Shown: positions 1 to 11,472, counted from the first letter of the stretch. The stretch is DNA of 64,000 bases from Aedes albopictus (GCF_035046485.1 NC_085136.1:328626227-328690226), one strand, 5' to 3'. Numbers and translations: made by a program. The notes: generated from the sequence alone by a model not told the origin.

Positions 1-1380
1 ATTTAGGTTATTCTGTTCCCAAATACATGACGGAGAAGTTAAAAAATCATAAAATATGCCGCATCATGATATCATGACTACAAGTCATAATATCATGACG
101 AGAACCACGAACATTGTAAATGTTTTTGACAATTTTCATAAAAAAGTTATAGTTGCCAAAGACGCTACGACAAACCTTTCCATGTTACCTTTATGCAACA
201 TTTCGACACCGAGTCATAGAACCATGCCGCTGAGTCATAGAATTATTATTATTATCTTTTGAATTATTTCGCTTTATTGGTCTCTATTTCGCAGTTGAAC
301 ACTGATTATCGCAAACTCTCCCGCTGTTTCCGCCCCGATCGTATCGCATACCCTTAAACACATCCATACGAGCGGATTTCCATATTGTAAGAAAAGTGGC
401 AAGAAAACGCACCAGATGTGTTACCGGCGCGGTCGAGTCACGCCATGTTAGTTGATCAATTTTCCATTCTACCGCCGCAACTCCCCACTGACAGTGTGGC
501 TGATTTCACTGAAAAGAAAGTTAGATCTTGGTCGTACGTAGGTACAAGTGCCTGGCTGCTCCGATGCCTTGCGGTGTTGAATGCCGGCGTTCACACACAT
601 ATTTTTTGCTCTGCTTATTCAATTTACATTTTTCTCGTTTCGTTCGCTCACCGCCAGTCTCTTTATGTGCGCTCGCAGATCCAACCAACAACCAAGGGGG
701 ATTCACTTTGACATATAAAATAAAACTTTATTACGTCGCCTTTCAAACGTTTTGATTTATAATACAGAAGATAATAAAAATAAAATTGAAAGGCGAACGA
801 CTTGCATCACGGTCCGGAAACGGACGAAGAGAAGCGAATTGGGTCCGGGGGGCTCCTGCTGTGACTTTCGGTCGTTTGATATTCAAGGGGTGCGCAGAGG
901 GGGGAACCATCCAGCATCATAATCATCAAACCCCTTTTCAGTGTTTTGTGTGTTTGAAAAGCAATAGAGAAAGAAAGATGTCCAGTGTGTGGTCTCGAAC
1001 AGTACAGTACCTAGTAGCACCAGCGGGGAGTTAGGAGGACTTTGTGCGACGAGCCAATTCAGTAGGTATGGGGGCCGGCCAGGAACAGGAAGCACTAAAA
1101 CGCATTCGAGCGAGCGGGACGGAAATGGGATTGCATCTGGTTTTTCTTTCCCCCACCTCTATAGTTTCCATTTTGAGAGAAACACTTTGCGAATGGAAGA
1201 TTCTTTGGGACCCCTGTGGGGGGTCAGGCTAGATGTATGAGACGTGATGCCAGAAGTTTCTTTACAAAATTTGATAATTGCAGCATCCATTTCAACCTGA
1301 ATCTATTGGAGTCAAAAGTGGTAAGACAGATGGCGTTGATGAGTAATGTAAAGGGTGATTAAGAGTGATAGAAATCCACG
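1..1380. other. Unique sequence, no supported gene
   Basis: This stretch is mixed AT-rich and moderately GC-rich DNA. Short overlapping open frames occur on both strands between 418 and 1240, but none has a recognisable domain, and opposing frames overlap, as expected from base composition alone. Positions 58-105 repeat the motif ATCATGA several times. I see no transposon termini. It could be intronic or flanking DNA of a gene outside the window. Confidence 0.5.
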
Positions 1381-1469
1381 ACGAGCGCAAGTCCCAAGCG
1401 TTACCCAGACTCCTCGGTACTCCTAGGCTACTCTATCAGCTGAAACTGCGTTATGCAAATGCAACTGCA

Positions 1470-1775
1470 AAGCGTTCGAGTGGCGGGTGCTTAGGACCAA
1501 CTTTGCTGGTGTGCTGGAGTACGATTTATGGCGGCGATCAATGAACCACGAGCTCGCTGTACTCTATGACGAGCCTAGTATCCGGAAGGTGTTGTGAGAA
1601 TGCCGGACAACAACCCCGCAAACGTGGTGTTTGCAAGAGATCCGAATGGTACAAGAAGATCTGAAGGGTAGCGCGTAGATGTAGGTGTAGAACGATCTGA
1701 CAATTTGGGACGCGGCCGAGATGGGAGGACTGCAGCCACGAACCGAGTACTGTGGTGAAGAATTGTTGATTCAGT
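1470..1775 (+). mobile_element. RTE-type LINE, 3'-terminal fragment (dead)
   Basis: This is a diverged copy of the last 300 bases of the RTE-type element at 60.07-63.35 kb. The shared blocks include the segment encoding MNHELA at 1540-1556, the segment encoding NNPAN followed by VFA at 1606-1635, and the block reading CAGCCACGAACCGAGTACTG at 1734-1753. About 36 bases that encode the RIRWAGHV region in the better copy are missing near 1585, and there are several stops. In the family this region is the C-terminal tail downstream of reverse transcriptase. RTE elements commonly insert as 5'-truncated copies, which fits a fragment that keeps only the 3' end. Confidence 0.8.
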
Positions 1776-2410
1776 TTTATAATTATTGCTATTAACGCTT
1801 AATAAATTAAATATAATATATTGCAGGACAGTGATTCTGAATCTTTGATTATATTCTGTGAGCTCCAAAAAGTATAATGGATTATGCAACATAGCTCTAT
1901 ATAGCCAAAACTGAAACTTCAATTGCTGTAGATGCTAGATTTAAAACATCATAATAGTTTGGATGACCCCAGCTGATCTGAAGATATCCATTAGCCATTC
2001 AGAAGATTCACTGGACATGATAGATTGCATAATATGTATAATATATTATCATTGCTTTATATAATGGAAGAAGTTACCGTTACACCCGTGGCGCTTTAAG
2101 ATCTAAACTCAAGACTGGTTTGGATGACCTAGGATATCCCGACAGATCTGATACTGTTCATTGAACTTTCAGAAGACTTACTGGGCATGACTCGAAGTCC
2201 AACATCAGCAAGGACCTCAGGCAGGCACTAATGCGACATCGAAAGTCAGTGACGGCACCCAAGCAAGAGAAACTCATGGAAACTGCAGCAGTAGCAGAAC
2301 GCGTGAAGACAAAGGTTCCGAAGTCCAGACGAAGGCCTTCACTTTCGTGGATAGCCCAAAGAGTATGGCGGATGTGACTATTTTTGACAAGCATTCGCAG
2401 AAGCATGCGA
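1776..2410. other. Unclassified AT-rich spacer
   Basis: No supported coding region. Short open frames on the minus strand at 1575-1922 and 2158-2492 overlap LINE debris or have no recognisable motif. Around 1950-2000 and 2110-2190 there are two loosely similar segments (TTTGGATGACC, then a call to AGAAGA and CTGG-CATGA), which suggests an old local duplication. Confidence 0.35.
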
Positions 2411-2660
2411 GGCAGCCGTCAGGTGAGGAGCTACCAGGCGGTGCCAGCATCCTGTTCCGTTCTCTGTTAAGCCTAGCACCGGTCGCAAGCATTTGAATCC
2501 AGGTGGATTTTGTTTCTCGTTCGCTACTCAGACCGGGTTACACGTAGGCATCAGTTTTTGATCTCTGCCAAGCAGTTGGGCGCGGGCGGGGTTGACCCTG
2601 CCCACCTTCCGAGGACAAAGGGAGTGGTGAGGACCACTCGGGAAACTGGCTAAGCGCCAG
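2411..2660 (+). mobile_element. Possible 5' leader of the R1-type LINE
   Basis: GC-rich sequence that looks unlike its AT-rich surroundings and ends exactly where an inverted-repeat element begins at 2661. Similar GC-rich sequence resumes at 3130 and runs into the gag-like ORF of the R1-type LINE. I infer that both parts belonged to one LINE leader that was later split by the insertion. There is no reading frame to prove it. Confidence 0.35.
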
Positions 2661-3129
2661 CATCCCGGGTAGAGGTGAATAACAAACCAATAACTAAAGA
2701 ATAACATATTTTGTCATCATATCTAAATTTGCAATTCTTTAGTTCTTTATGAATAGTTCAGGATGACACATAAATTACAAAATATGTTATCATTATAAAA
2801 CTTATAAATGACAAGTTATTATTAAATAGTTTAAAAACATAATAATAATTAATGTTACTATCATACTATCCTGCCACAATATCAAACCAGTAACAGAATT
2901 TACCATCATTATAAAATATGTTACTATTTTGACATTCTTTTTGCTATTATTTTGTTATTATAATAGCAAAATCAGTTATTCTTTAGTTGTTATGCCATAG
3001 AAATTTAGTTATTATTTTTGTTATTTTAACTCTTATTTCAAACAAACTAATTGCAAATTTTGCCGTTCAAACATTCTATTTCAATGGTAAAATTTGCCCT
3101 TCATTTGCCATTTCGCTCTACCCGGGATG
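2661..3129. mobile_element. MITE with CATCCCGGGTAGAG termini
   Basis: The left end CATCCCGGGTAGAG (2661) is the reverse complement of the right end CTCTACCCGGGATG (ending 3129). A second nested inverted pair, TAACTAAAGAATAAC near 2692 and GTTATTCTTTAGTTGTTA near 2974, lies inside. The interior is strongly AT-rich and encodes nothing supported. I see no clear target-site duplication, so the superfamily is open. It sits inside GC-rich sequence that probably belongs to an R1-type LINE leader. Confidence 0.6.
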
Positions 3130-3575
3130 TTACCGTAATGGACTCTCAAGAGCGAGTCATCGATGTTCGTTGCTGCTAGGTTACGCAGCTAACCTTGAGG
3201 GTGCGATGTGCACTAGCCCCTCTCTGAAGCAATACCTTCTTGGTGGTTCCGGAGAGGCGTAGGGTTTGGCGACCATAGGAATGTGTTTAGTGGGTACGAG
3301 GAGAGAGTAGTCATGTCCTGGCTTTTACTATTGTGTAGAAGAAGGCCTGAGCCCCACACTACCCTATCCTTGATGTTAGTGTGTCTGTTTGCGGATTATC
3401 CTCCTATGGTTTAGAAGGGAAAAAAGGCGGTGCCAGCATGGCTCAGCGGTTTAATCACGAAAGCTGGCAGTTATATCGGTAAATCGGATCCCAGGCAGTC
3501 GTCCCGGAAAGCTGGGAAGAGTGGACCTGAAAAGCCTGTCCGTCCTAGATTGAAGGAAACGGGGGGTTGTGACCG

Positions 3576-4310
3576 TTGTTAGGTCCTCGACAACCACAAG
3601 TTGTGCAGGAGTTTAGGGACACCCAACCTAAGAGAGGTAGGAAGGCAGGGTTTCAAGCGCGAGAAAGTGGCGTGCTCGTCATCAATACTGATGAGTTGAA
3701 GTACTCTGCTGAAGTCTTGAAGGCGACGAGGATCAACGCCAAGCTCGTGGATATGGGAGCCGACGTGCACAGTATTAGACAAGCTCATACAAGTGAAATG
3801 ATCCTCGAGTGCAAGCGAGACGAGGCATGCAAGGGCACCGCCTACAAAAATCTGGTGAAAAAGGTCCTGGTGTGGGTGTCGAGGTTAAGGCTCTTAAAGC
3901 GGGGGCGACTCTGAAGTTGAAAAACCCAGACGAGATCACTGATGTGGAAGGCACTGCGGCAGCAGTGCGAGGGGCAGGAGGTAGGTGGGACACAGGTAGC
4001 TTTGGTACAGCTACCAGTGGCGGATGCCAACAAGTCCGTTAAAGTAGAGAAGTTCAAGGTGGTCAGTATGCCAACTGCCCTTACACAAGCCACCGGAGGC
4101 GTGTTTTGGTGTTTGGAACCAGAACACAAGTTATGGGATTGTGAAGGCTCCAACAGGAGCAAGTTTTGCAGGCGATGCGGCGGCGAAGGGCATAGACGCA
4201 AGGCTGCACGAGTCCACTCACGTGTTTGGTTTGTTCCGAGAAATCCGCGAACAACAAGCACTCAACGGGAGGTCCAAGGTGCCGTGGCTGACAAATCACA
4301 GTGCAGGTAA
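3576..4310 (+). pseudogene. R1-type ORF1 (gag-like, zinc knuckle)
   Basis: The coding trace runs through three frames: 3576-3914, then about 3860-4042, then 3942-4310. The first part (KATRINAKLVDMGADVHSIR) matches the usual nucleic-acid-binding ORF1 region of R1-like elements. The last part carries zinc knuckles near residues 50-85 of the final frame: CLEPEHKLWDC keeps a C-X4-H-X4-C pattern but lacks its first cysteine, and CRRCGGEGH keeps C-X2-C-X4-H but lacks the final cysteine. In the family this protein coats the element RNA. At least two frameshifts and the lost zinc ligands mean this copy cannot make it. Confidence 0.7.
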
Positions 4311-4352
4311 AGCAGCTGAACCTGAATCAGCTGACGCAGCTCACCAATTGCT

Positions 4353-4661
4353 TTGTCAGGCAGTTTCAAAGTGGGGGACGGACATCGCCCACCGACCCCG
4401 GCAATTGGGTCACGGATGGGTCTGAAATTTGCGCAGGTGCTGAACTGTATGAAGACCGTGCTGACAGGTCGAAGGACGGTGGAAATTGCGGATGACTTCA
4501 GTGCCTGGGCCGTCGAATGGGGAAGCCGTTCTACGAACCAGCGGGGCCTGCTAGAGGCACTGACAATGCTAGAAGTCGATCTGGCTTACGTCTACGTCGG
4601 TACCAAAAGTACGTTTGGCCGGAACGAAGTTCAGTCGATTATCGACGTTACTCGTATTTAG
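4353..4661 (+). pseudogene. R1-type endonuclease domain fragment
   Basis: The translated frame reads DDFSAWAVEWGSRSTNQRG, then LLEALTMLEVDLA, then SIIDVT. This corresponds to the conserved GDFNAWAxEWGS and SxIDxT motifs of the AP-like endonuclease of R1-clade LINEs, the enzyme that nicks target DNA to prime reverse transcription. The catalytic asparagine of DFN is replaced by serine, the N-terminal half of the domain is absent, and the C-terminal SDH motif is not visible. Sequence continues in another frame at 4808-5000 (KKACFEGLCKSADADPWDD), which is the linker between endonuclease and polymerase in this clade. Confidence 0.75.
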
Positions 4662-5554
4662 GTGGAATACATTATGTTTGAACGACGAGGTATTTAGGGA
4701 GGCGTTCCACCGTGAGCGAAACCTGCTCGGTTGAAGCGAATACGAGCTGGTAGCGATTCTCTCGCGCGCGTGTGATGTGACCAAGCCTAGGCAAGTCCAC
4801 CCTAAAAATGGGAGACCACCGGCTGGTGTTCGCCGCTGCCAAAGTCGCGCTGAAGATCGAGATAAGAGCAAGCAAAAAGGCCTGTTTTGAGGGTCTCTGT
4901 AAGAGTGCCGATGCGGATCCATGGGATGATGTCAACAGGATTGTTATGGCTAAGGCAAGGGGTGTAATGGCTCCTAAAGAGCAGTTCGTGTTAAATAATG
5001 AATCTTTACCTGTTATTGGCTCTCAAAACAGAAAACTTATGCAGGGTAGAAGCAAGGCAGATGCCGAACAGGAAGAAAATAGAAAGCGAGCGTTAGCAGG
5101 GCAGCAGAAGATTTGGAATTAAGCAGAATCAAGGAAGAGCCACGGTAGAATCAAAGATGAACATGGGCAAAATCAGTATGGGAGCGAGGTCAACCTTTCG
5201 CTACCATCTCAGCGCCACTCTTTGATTCTTGATTAACCTATCAACACTTCCATACCTGGCTTCACTGATCTGGATACCTCAAGGATGTAGCTACACTCGA
5301 ACAAAATCAAAGAGTGTGGCAGTAAAGCGGATAGAAGTGCGGTAGAATTAAGGAAGATCGAGGCTAGGCCAAGTAAAAGTCGACATGACAGAACAAGGGA
5401 ATAGGCATTGCAGAATCAGGGCAGAAGTAGGATTAAGCAGTACATAACAAATGTGGTAAAAGCAGGAAAGCGAGGCACAGTGGACAGAAACAGACCAAAA
5501 CAAGGGCAAAATCAAGGCGCTAGAATGGTAGAAGAAGGGTAGAAATAGGGTGTA

Positions 5555-6152
5555 CAGTATGTGGCAGGAAAAAATGCGAAAGTGTTTTTCAACTTCAAAC
5601 CTCGTTTTCGTCCATTTGACGTTAACCAATCTATGTTTCAACGTTCCATGATCTCTAATAGGCTAGTTTTCTGAAAAGTTAATTAAAAATTTTCCCATTT
5701 TAGTCACTAACCTTGACAGGGCGGCGCCTGAAGCTGAAGACTATCTGAGTTTTCAAACCGCAGAAAAGTACACAGGTCGCTAAATTTCGTATCTGATAAA
5801 ACAAAATGTTTAATTTTCTCTACAGTATCATCAAATATATGTACTTATTTCATCTGCTATGTGAAACTACATGGCTCTGGATCAGTGTGGTCTGGTTGTT
5901 CATCGAATTTAAGCTAATTTTGTTACTGTTATAGTCATTTTGTTTAATGACCATTGGGCGCGCAGTTTATTGATACCCGCTTACTAGGCTAACATTATCA
6001 CATGTTAAACATCAAATATGTTCATTTTTATTTTTCAGTGCTAGAATATAGAAATTGACTGATACACTGTCATGAAAAAATAGTCATATATATCCCATAT
6101 TTAGCGTGTAATAGTGCCTTGAACTTTTCGCATTTTTTCCTGCCGCACCCTG
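5555..6152. mobile_element. TA-flanked inverted-repeat element (CAG...CTG ends)
   Basis: The left end beginning CAGTATGTGGCAGGAAAAAA (5555) is matched by the reverse complement of the right end (ending 6152), with both followed inward by ATGCGAAA. A TA dinucleotide flanks each side (5553-5554 and 6153-6154), the expected duplication for Tc1/mariner/pogo-type insertion. Flanking sequence on both sides is AGCAGAA-type repeat, so the element landed inside that tract. It has no transposase frame, so it is a MITE of 598 bp. Confidence 0.75.
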
Positions 6153-6154
6153 TA

Positions 6155-6560
6155 GTAGCGGGATGAAGTCAGAACAGAGATAAAATGGACAGAATGAGGT
6201 AAATCAGTTAAAAGTATGGTAGAAAAGCAAATTGTACGGTAATTTGGACAGAATCATTGAACATCTAGGCAGGCCAGAAACAGAAAAGAACTAAAACAAA
6301 AACGCTGACGGGTTAGTGTGGTATGTGTTGCATAATGTTTATCTTATGACATTGCTCAGTGCCATGCATCTCGATCTGCTGACGGACTATACGCAATACC
6401 CTCTGTGTAACGCCCAACGCGTAACTGTCATTGCGAAGCCGACCAGTGCATGGTTGGTAACGACATGTCATATTTCTTCGGCAGACCGTCGGGTGCATCA
6501 GATGTGTCACAATGAGCAGGCGAAGACAGGGCCAAACAAGTGGGAAGGCGGGAAATAAAC
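6155..6560. other. Repeat edge and short unique spacer
   Basis: 6155-6300 is AGCAGAA-type repeat. 6301-6560 is unique sequence containing two overlapping, opposed short frames (about 80 and 65 codons) without motifs. Nothing here is supported as a gene. Confidence 0.4.
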
Positions 6561-6886
6561 AGAAGTAAAGCAGGGCAACAGCATAACAAAATCAGAGTAG
6601 AAGCGAAGCAGAATCAAGGCAGATGAAAGGTCAGAACAAGGTACAAGCAGGAAAGAAAATAACAGAAGCAGTAGAAAAACCAGGGTAAAACGAGGAAGAA
6701 TGCAGACCAGCAACAGAACAACAAAAAAGGGCTCAGAAATGGGACAGAACCAGAACAGAAGCAGAAAAGAAACAGAACAGTAACATAAATGAAGTAGAGC
6801 AGAAGTAGGACAGAAGCAGTAAAGAGGTACAGAAGAACCAGATCAGAATCAGCGTTGTAGAGCATTCACACATAGATAAAGTCATA

Positions 6887-7235
6887 GGGTCAAAGTCAAA
6901 CTGAGTTTTTCATATCTCAATGATGAATGTTGCCGAAGACCGGAACTTATTTCGACAATCGGCAAAAAAGATATTAAACAAAGTCACGGCTAAAAATTCG
7001 CCAATTGTTGCACACCTCATAAGGATAACATGGAGTGTGCAACAATAGGCGAGTTTTTAGCCGTGCAACAATTGGAAAATTACCCTACTATGCGTGTCGA
7101 TCGAGCTGTGGTCTTCTGTTCGAGCATGCATGGATGAATATTGATTAGTAACTTCTGTCTCGTGAATCGAAATGAGTTGCGGTCTTCGGTAACATTCATC
7201 ATTGAGATCTGAAAAAATTAATTTGACTTTGAGCC
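6887..7235. mobile_element. TA-flanked MITE with long terminal inverted repeats
   Basis: About 75 bp at the left end (GGGTCAAAGTCAAA, followed by TCTCAATGATGAATGTT) are inverted at the right end (ending GACTTTGAGCC at 7235). TA flanks both ends at 6885-6886 and 7236-7237. The centre holds an extra inverted pair built on CAATTGTTGCAC and GTGCAACAAT at about 7012-7075. No coding capacity. The TA duplication points to mobilisation by a Tc1/mariner-type transposase. Confidence 0.75.
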
Positions 7236-7449
7236 TATAACCTCATCCATGTGGAAAACCTTTTTTTTAAAATTCTCCATAGTACTTCTCATACAAACCT
7301 GTTTTGCTTTTGGGCCACCATTAAATCTCCACCGAAATGGCTGAAAATTTGATAGGACTCTAGTTTTGCACCAAGGATTGTAATGAACATATGGGAGTTT
7401 TGAATTATTAACATGTTTGAAGTCTGAACTGCTCTAGTGTGGCGGAGCA

Positions 7450-8233
7450 GGGACGAAACGTCGAAAGACAAAACGTCGAAAACGAGCAAATAGTGAGTTC
7501 TTTTTTCTTTTAAAGATTGATTACCAATAAATAAGCTCAAAAATATGTCGTTATGTGATCTGTGTTGCTGGATTATCACTTCCTTCTAGTCTTGGATACC
7601 GAGTCTCCTGCCTAGTACACACAAGATCAGGAGCGAACTTTCAAACTTTGGCGTTTGGTCCTCATCCGGTTTAATATACTAGACAGGAAGCCCGCAAGGA
7701 AGCGATAATTTACGGCATTCTCGAGCTCCACAGTGAGCTCTAAAATTAATTTTAATATTGCTTTTATATATTTTTAAAGCAAGGGAAGCGTTTTCAGAAT
7801 GTGTAACCTTCACACATTCTTCAAATCAGTCTGCAAACGCTTCGATGTGTGACAGTTACACAGACTGTTTTGATTCTCAGGCATTAACACAAAAATGTGT
7901 AAGGTCACTTTGCACAAATTTAGTGTGGTCTGGAAAATATGCACAAATGAGTGATCCTTACACATTTTTGAGCTGACCGATTTGAGCGTGTATGGTGGCG
8001 CAGTATGGTAAACTATAGGTGTTTCCTAGTACTCTTGCCTGATACCTAACTGACGGAAAATCTGCACAACACGAGTTCATATGTACCTGCACTTTTTTCA
8101 GAAAACACCATTTAAATTCGCACTAAATCTCAAAAATATTCCACACTGAACTGCGAACACTAACATACTTTTCGACGTTGTGTCCTTCGACGTTTTGCCC
8201 CTTCGACGTTTTGTCTTTCGACATTTTGTCACC
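7450..8233. mobile_element. Inverted-repeat element with CGTCGAAA subrepeats
   Basis: The left end (7450-7485) contains ACGTCGAAAG and AACGTCGAAAAC. The right end (8165-8233) contains the inverse, with TTCGACGTTTTG repeated three times and a final TTCGACATTTTGTCACCC. The ends therefore form terminal inverted repeats made of short tandem units. Inside, 7888-7972 is a smaller inverted pair (AATGTGTAAGG and CCTTACACATT). No transposase frame is present and I could not fix a target-site duplication. Confidence 0.55.
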
Positions 8234-8512
8234 CATTCTGTAAAAACAGAGTAGAAGCAGCGGCGTCATGGTCACGATTTTTTCCGCAGTCAAGTTCGCA
8301 GATTGTGAACAATCCTCGGTACTCACTTATGTAATTTATGTTTAGTCCCTTGCTGTCAGAGCTGTCAGATCGGTATAACACGCTAAATATAATTTACACA
8401 AAAGGCAATTTACACGAAAAAAAAATACACGGTATTGATTATTTATTGGGTACCGGACTGGACACAGAAAATTTAATGGTTTTCTTTGGTACTTCGAGGT
8501 CTTGAAATTAGT
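8234..8512. other. Spacer, nothing supported
   Basis: Unique AT-rich sequence between the CGTCGAAA element and the next AGCAGAA-type tract. It holds two close copies of the word AATTTACAC at 8392 and 8408. No gene is seen. Confidence 0.4.
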
Positions 8513-9320
8513 CTATGGTAGAAGTCTGTGGTAGAAGGTTAAGCTAATGCAGAGCAGCATAAAGCCAAGAAGTAGTGCAAAAAAACAGGACTTAAACTGA
8601 GAAGAAATAGGGAATAAACGAGACGGAAATAGGAAAAAGGTAGAGCAAAAGCAGGGAAAATTCAGAGCAGAAGCAGGGTAGATGTAGAGAAGAAGCAAAG
8701 CAGAACTAGGGTACCAAACAAAGAGAATGCAAACCAGAGGCAGGGCAGCAAAACGCCAAGTCAAGCGTAAGCAGACAAGAACCACACCAAAACCATAATA
8801 GAAGCAGTAAAAAGCAAAGAAGGAGCGGTGCTTAATCAGAGTAATAGCAGCGCAGAAACAAAGTAGAAGCGGAGCACTAGCAGAGCAGTATCATGGTAGA
8901 AGCATGACACAATCAGAATCACAGTTGAAGTATATCAAAATCATTGTGGAAATCTAGAGAAACTGAAGCGGGACAAAACCAATGCAGAATTACAGTCGAG
9001 TAGAAGCGAGGAAGATTTCAGGAATAAGTAGGCTAAGTGCAAGGCAGATGAAGAGCAGAAGTATATCAAAGGCAGGACATTGATTGAACATTTGAACAAT
9101 GATTGAATCAGAGAAGATTAAGGGCAGAATTGGGTCTGATTTAGGCAGAATTAGATCAAAATCAGGAAAAAAATCAAAGTAGAATCAGAGAAGAAGTATG
9201 GCATAAGCAGAATAGAACAAATGTAGAAGCAAGGTGAATTAAGTTCAATAACAGGAAAAAATTAAGCTTAAATTAAGTCAGGGTCAGGTAACAGCTAGGG
9301 CAGAAGCAAAACAAACAACA

Positions 9321-11165
9321 AACAAACAACAGAGTTCTCATTATGAAGTTTTCCATATCAACGATTACAAAGTTTGTTGACCAAAGTTATCGTTAATCAA
9401 AACACGTATCTTCTTCATTTGAACCACAGTATAAATTTTATGATATTGAGAAAATCCTATCATCTGAAAACACCTGCCATCACTGTTAGAATGTTCCTTA
9501 CTTTCCCCCTCAGCATGCTACCATCCTAGCAAAGAAACTCCTGACTTGTGAGGCAAACAGATAACGTCCCAATAAAGCAAAAGTCGATGCACTTCAAGAA
9601 GTGCAACCCAGCAGCAGCAGTAGCACAGAATGCACTCTCCATGTGACGATCTGAGCTTAAGGATGTGTTTGTGAATGGATTTTGTCCTCCTCTAAGTAGC
9701 AACAGCAACAGCAACAACAACCACTTGGACTTTGTCCCTCACTCGACCGAAGGAAGGACAACCATCCGCCTTTCCTAGAGGGAAATCATCTCCTCTTCGG
9801 TGAGAAGAAATATGGAAGTGCTGTTCCTTTAGTGCTTCTCCTGCATCCAGCTGCTTCTTTTATTTCTTCACTGTGCTGAATTGGATCGGACCGGGGTCTT
9901 TCGGTCATACAGCCAGCAGCAGCTTCTTGGCCGGCTCCGGAACGATTGTAGCTAGCTGTACCTCCCCGCTGTCATTCCGGGGTAGCAGCAGCAGCGGATG
10001 GCGAAAAGACAAACTTAATGCATAACTTTTAAGCCATAAAATGCTGCACATAAATATGACGTCTTATGTGAATCCTAGCAACCCGAGTGTTGTGTGAATC
10101 GAAGCAAGCGGCGGCGCGTCTTCGGTCCAGCGTATGTTTGTGTTTGTCCAACTGTGCTTGGATGGTGATGTCCACCGGAAAAGCGGCGTTCTTTGTATGT
10201 GCTGCCAAGGAGAGAAGGAGGAGGTTCCCCTACCGGTTTTGTCGAACGGAAGAAAGCTTGTCTTGACCCGAGAACAAAGTCCCAAGGGTATAGGCCCAGC
10301 GGGTTTTATAGGCCTTCAGCTGGACCAAATAAAAAGAACGATTCGAATGCTCCTCAAGCTGAGGAATTCGGGGCATCTCAAATAGACGTACCATTAATTG
10401 GTTCTGGACCGGAGCCAGATGAAAACGAGAGAAATCCTGTGGGATTTGTATTGGCGGGTTGCGGGAAGCAAGCGGAAAGAAGTAGGCCATGCAAGGGCAC
10501 GCTCCGTTTCCACAACACGTGACGTTCGTAATTGAACTAATGTGGCACTGACAGGCGGAATTTCTTCCGCATCGGGTTTGGCCTTCTGCGATCTGCGCGT
10601 GGGATTACTTTTACGACGGTATTAATAAACGTCACTCTTCCGACAAATATCTTCCACCAAGTTTGAGTTCCAATGTTCGTTCAATCTCGAGCAACGATTT
10701 TCCCCCACAACTTTTCAATGGCGCATCCTATTAACATTTAATCCCCGCAATTATCCTGACAATTGAACGAGGAAAAATCATGCAACAGTTTTGAACCAGA
10801 TGGCGTTTCCGCCGTCCGTCCGACGTAGCTGATTTCAATTGTATTCTCGTTCGCCGAAAAGAAGCCACTTAATAGCTTGGCCACCTGCCCTTCTCCTTCA
10901 CGTCACATCCGTTCGTACTAGGTACCTTTAGCTCAAAGGATTTAGCCCTGATCCGAGCAGAAGAAATTAAACGATATTTCTGCTCTCAATTTCGGGAAAT
11001 CATGCGCCCGCCCGTTATTATCGTTTATTATTATTATTTTCCGAAAAATAAACGGTTGCTTGCGTGCGATGGTGGGCGCTAGTAGACATAAGCGTAGTCA
11101 GACGGATATGTGGTTCAATTCCTTTGATTCTATTTGGCTCTGATTTGCATGGTTTTAGGGCCTAA
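9321..11165. other. Unique, GC-variable region (possible regulatory or intronic DNA)
   Basis: This is the first long stretch without clear transposon signature. It contains CAG/CAA trinucleotide runs at 9609-9627 and 9698-9720, several polypyrimidine stretches, and an AT-rich motif block at 11010-11055. Open frames at 10064-10522 overlap on both strands and carry no motif. The pattern is typical of intronic or upstream DNA of an insect gene, but no exon can be proved. Confidence 0.35.
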
Positions 11166-11169
11166 AACT

Positions 11170-11450
11170 GCTTAACAGTCTTCATTTTGTATTTAAGATC
11201 GCCATCTTATGTATTCTGATTGTTATTGTTAGACTCCGGACATTTTCCCTATACCAAATATATTTGTACCGCTTGATCTCGGAGCGTAAATCCCTTAAAA
11301 CAGCCACCATCTTGAATATTCTGGTCAGCATTGTTGGACTCCTTTGAGAACCTAAAACGCCATCTTGAATTTTTGGTGGCTATCTTGGATTTTGAGCCAC
11401 CATCTTGAATATCTTGGTTGCCATTTTTTAACTCCGACAGACATCACCTC
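11170..11450 (+). repeat. Dispersed repeat Y, diverged copy
   Basis: Contains the recurring phrases of repeat Y: CGCCATCTTGAAT, GAGCCACCATCTTGAATAT and GGTTGCCATTTTT, with CTCCGGACATTTTCCCTATA at 11234. The same phrases occur near 19.3-19.7, 45.9-46.1, 49.0-49.3, 58.5-58.7 and 59.2-59.45 kb. The unit has internal short reiterations of GCCGCCATCTTGAAT. It is non-coding. Confidence 0.6.
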
Positions 11451-11472
11451 AATTCGTGTGGGCAGCTGGTAG

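Larger units (their letters stand above)
3130..5122 (+). mobile_element. R1-clade non-LTR retrotransposon, 5' part (dead)
   Basis: A degenerate LINE in plus orientation. It contains in order a GC-rich leader, a gag-like ORF1 with retroviral-type zinc knuckles, the second half of an AP-type endonuclease, and the start of the linker that precedes reverse transcriptase. Reading frame changes several times, so none of it can be translated as one protein. The reverse transcriptase itself is missing: sequence leaves the element around 5000-5122 and enters AGCAGAA-type repeat. R1-clade elements can integrate site-specifically in rDNA, but here there is no rDNA nearby, so this is a dispersed relative or a dead transposed copy. 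Confidence 0.75.
5340..9320. repeat. AGCAGAA-type degenerate repeat tract, interrupted
   Basis: Four segments (5340-5554, 6155-6300, 6560-6860 and 8513-9320) consist of irregular reiterations of words such as AGCAGAA, GGGCAGAA and AAGCAGGG. There is no fixed period. The minus strand therefore gives leucine- and serine-rich open frames that are not genes. The tract is interrupted by three inverted-repeat elements, annotated separately. It is low-complexity sequence that probably arose by slippage and later diverged. Confidence 0.7.

Noticed and set aside
418..1240. Genes in the first kilobase
   Set aside because: Short overlapping frames on both strands without motifs.
6507..8785. Minus-strand Leu/Phe/Ser-rich frames resembling membrane proteins (6507-6865 and 8513-8785)
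   Set aside because: They are the complement of AGCAGAA-type repeat; hydrophobicity is a by-product of TTCTGCT codons.
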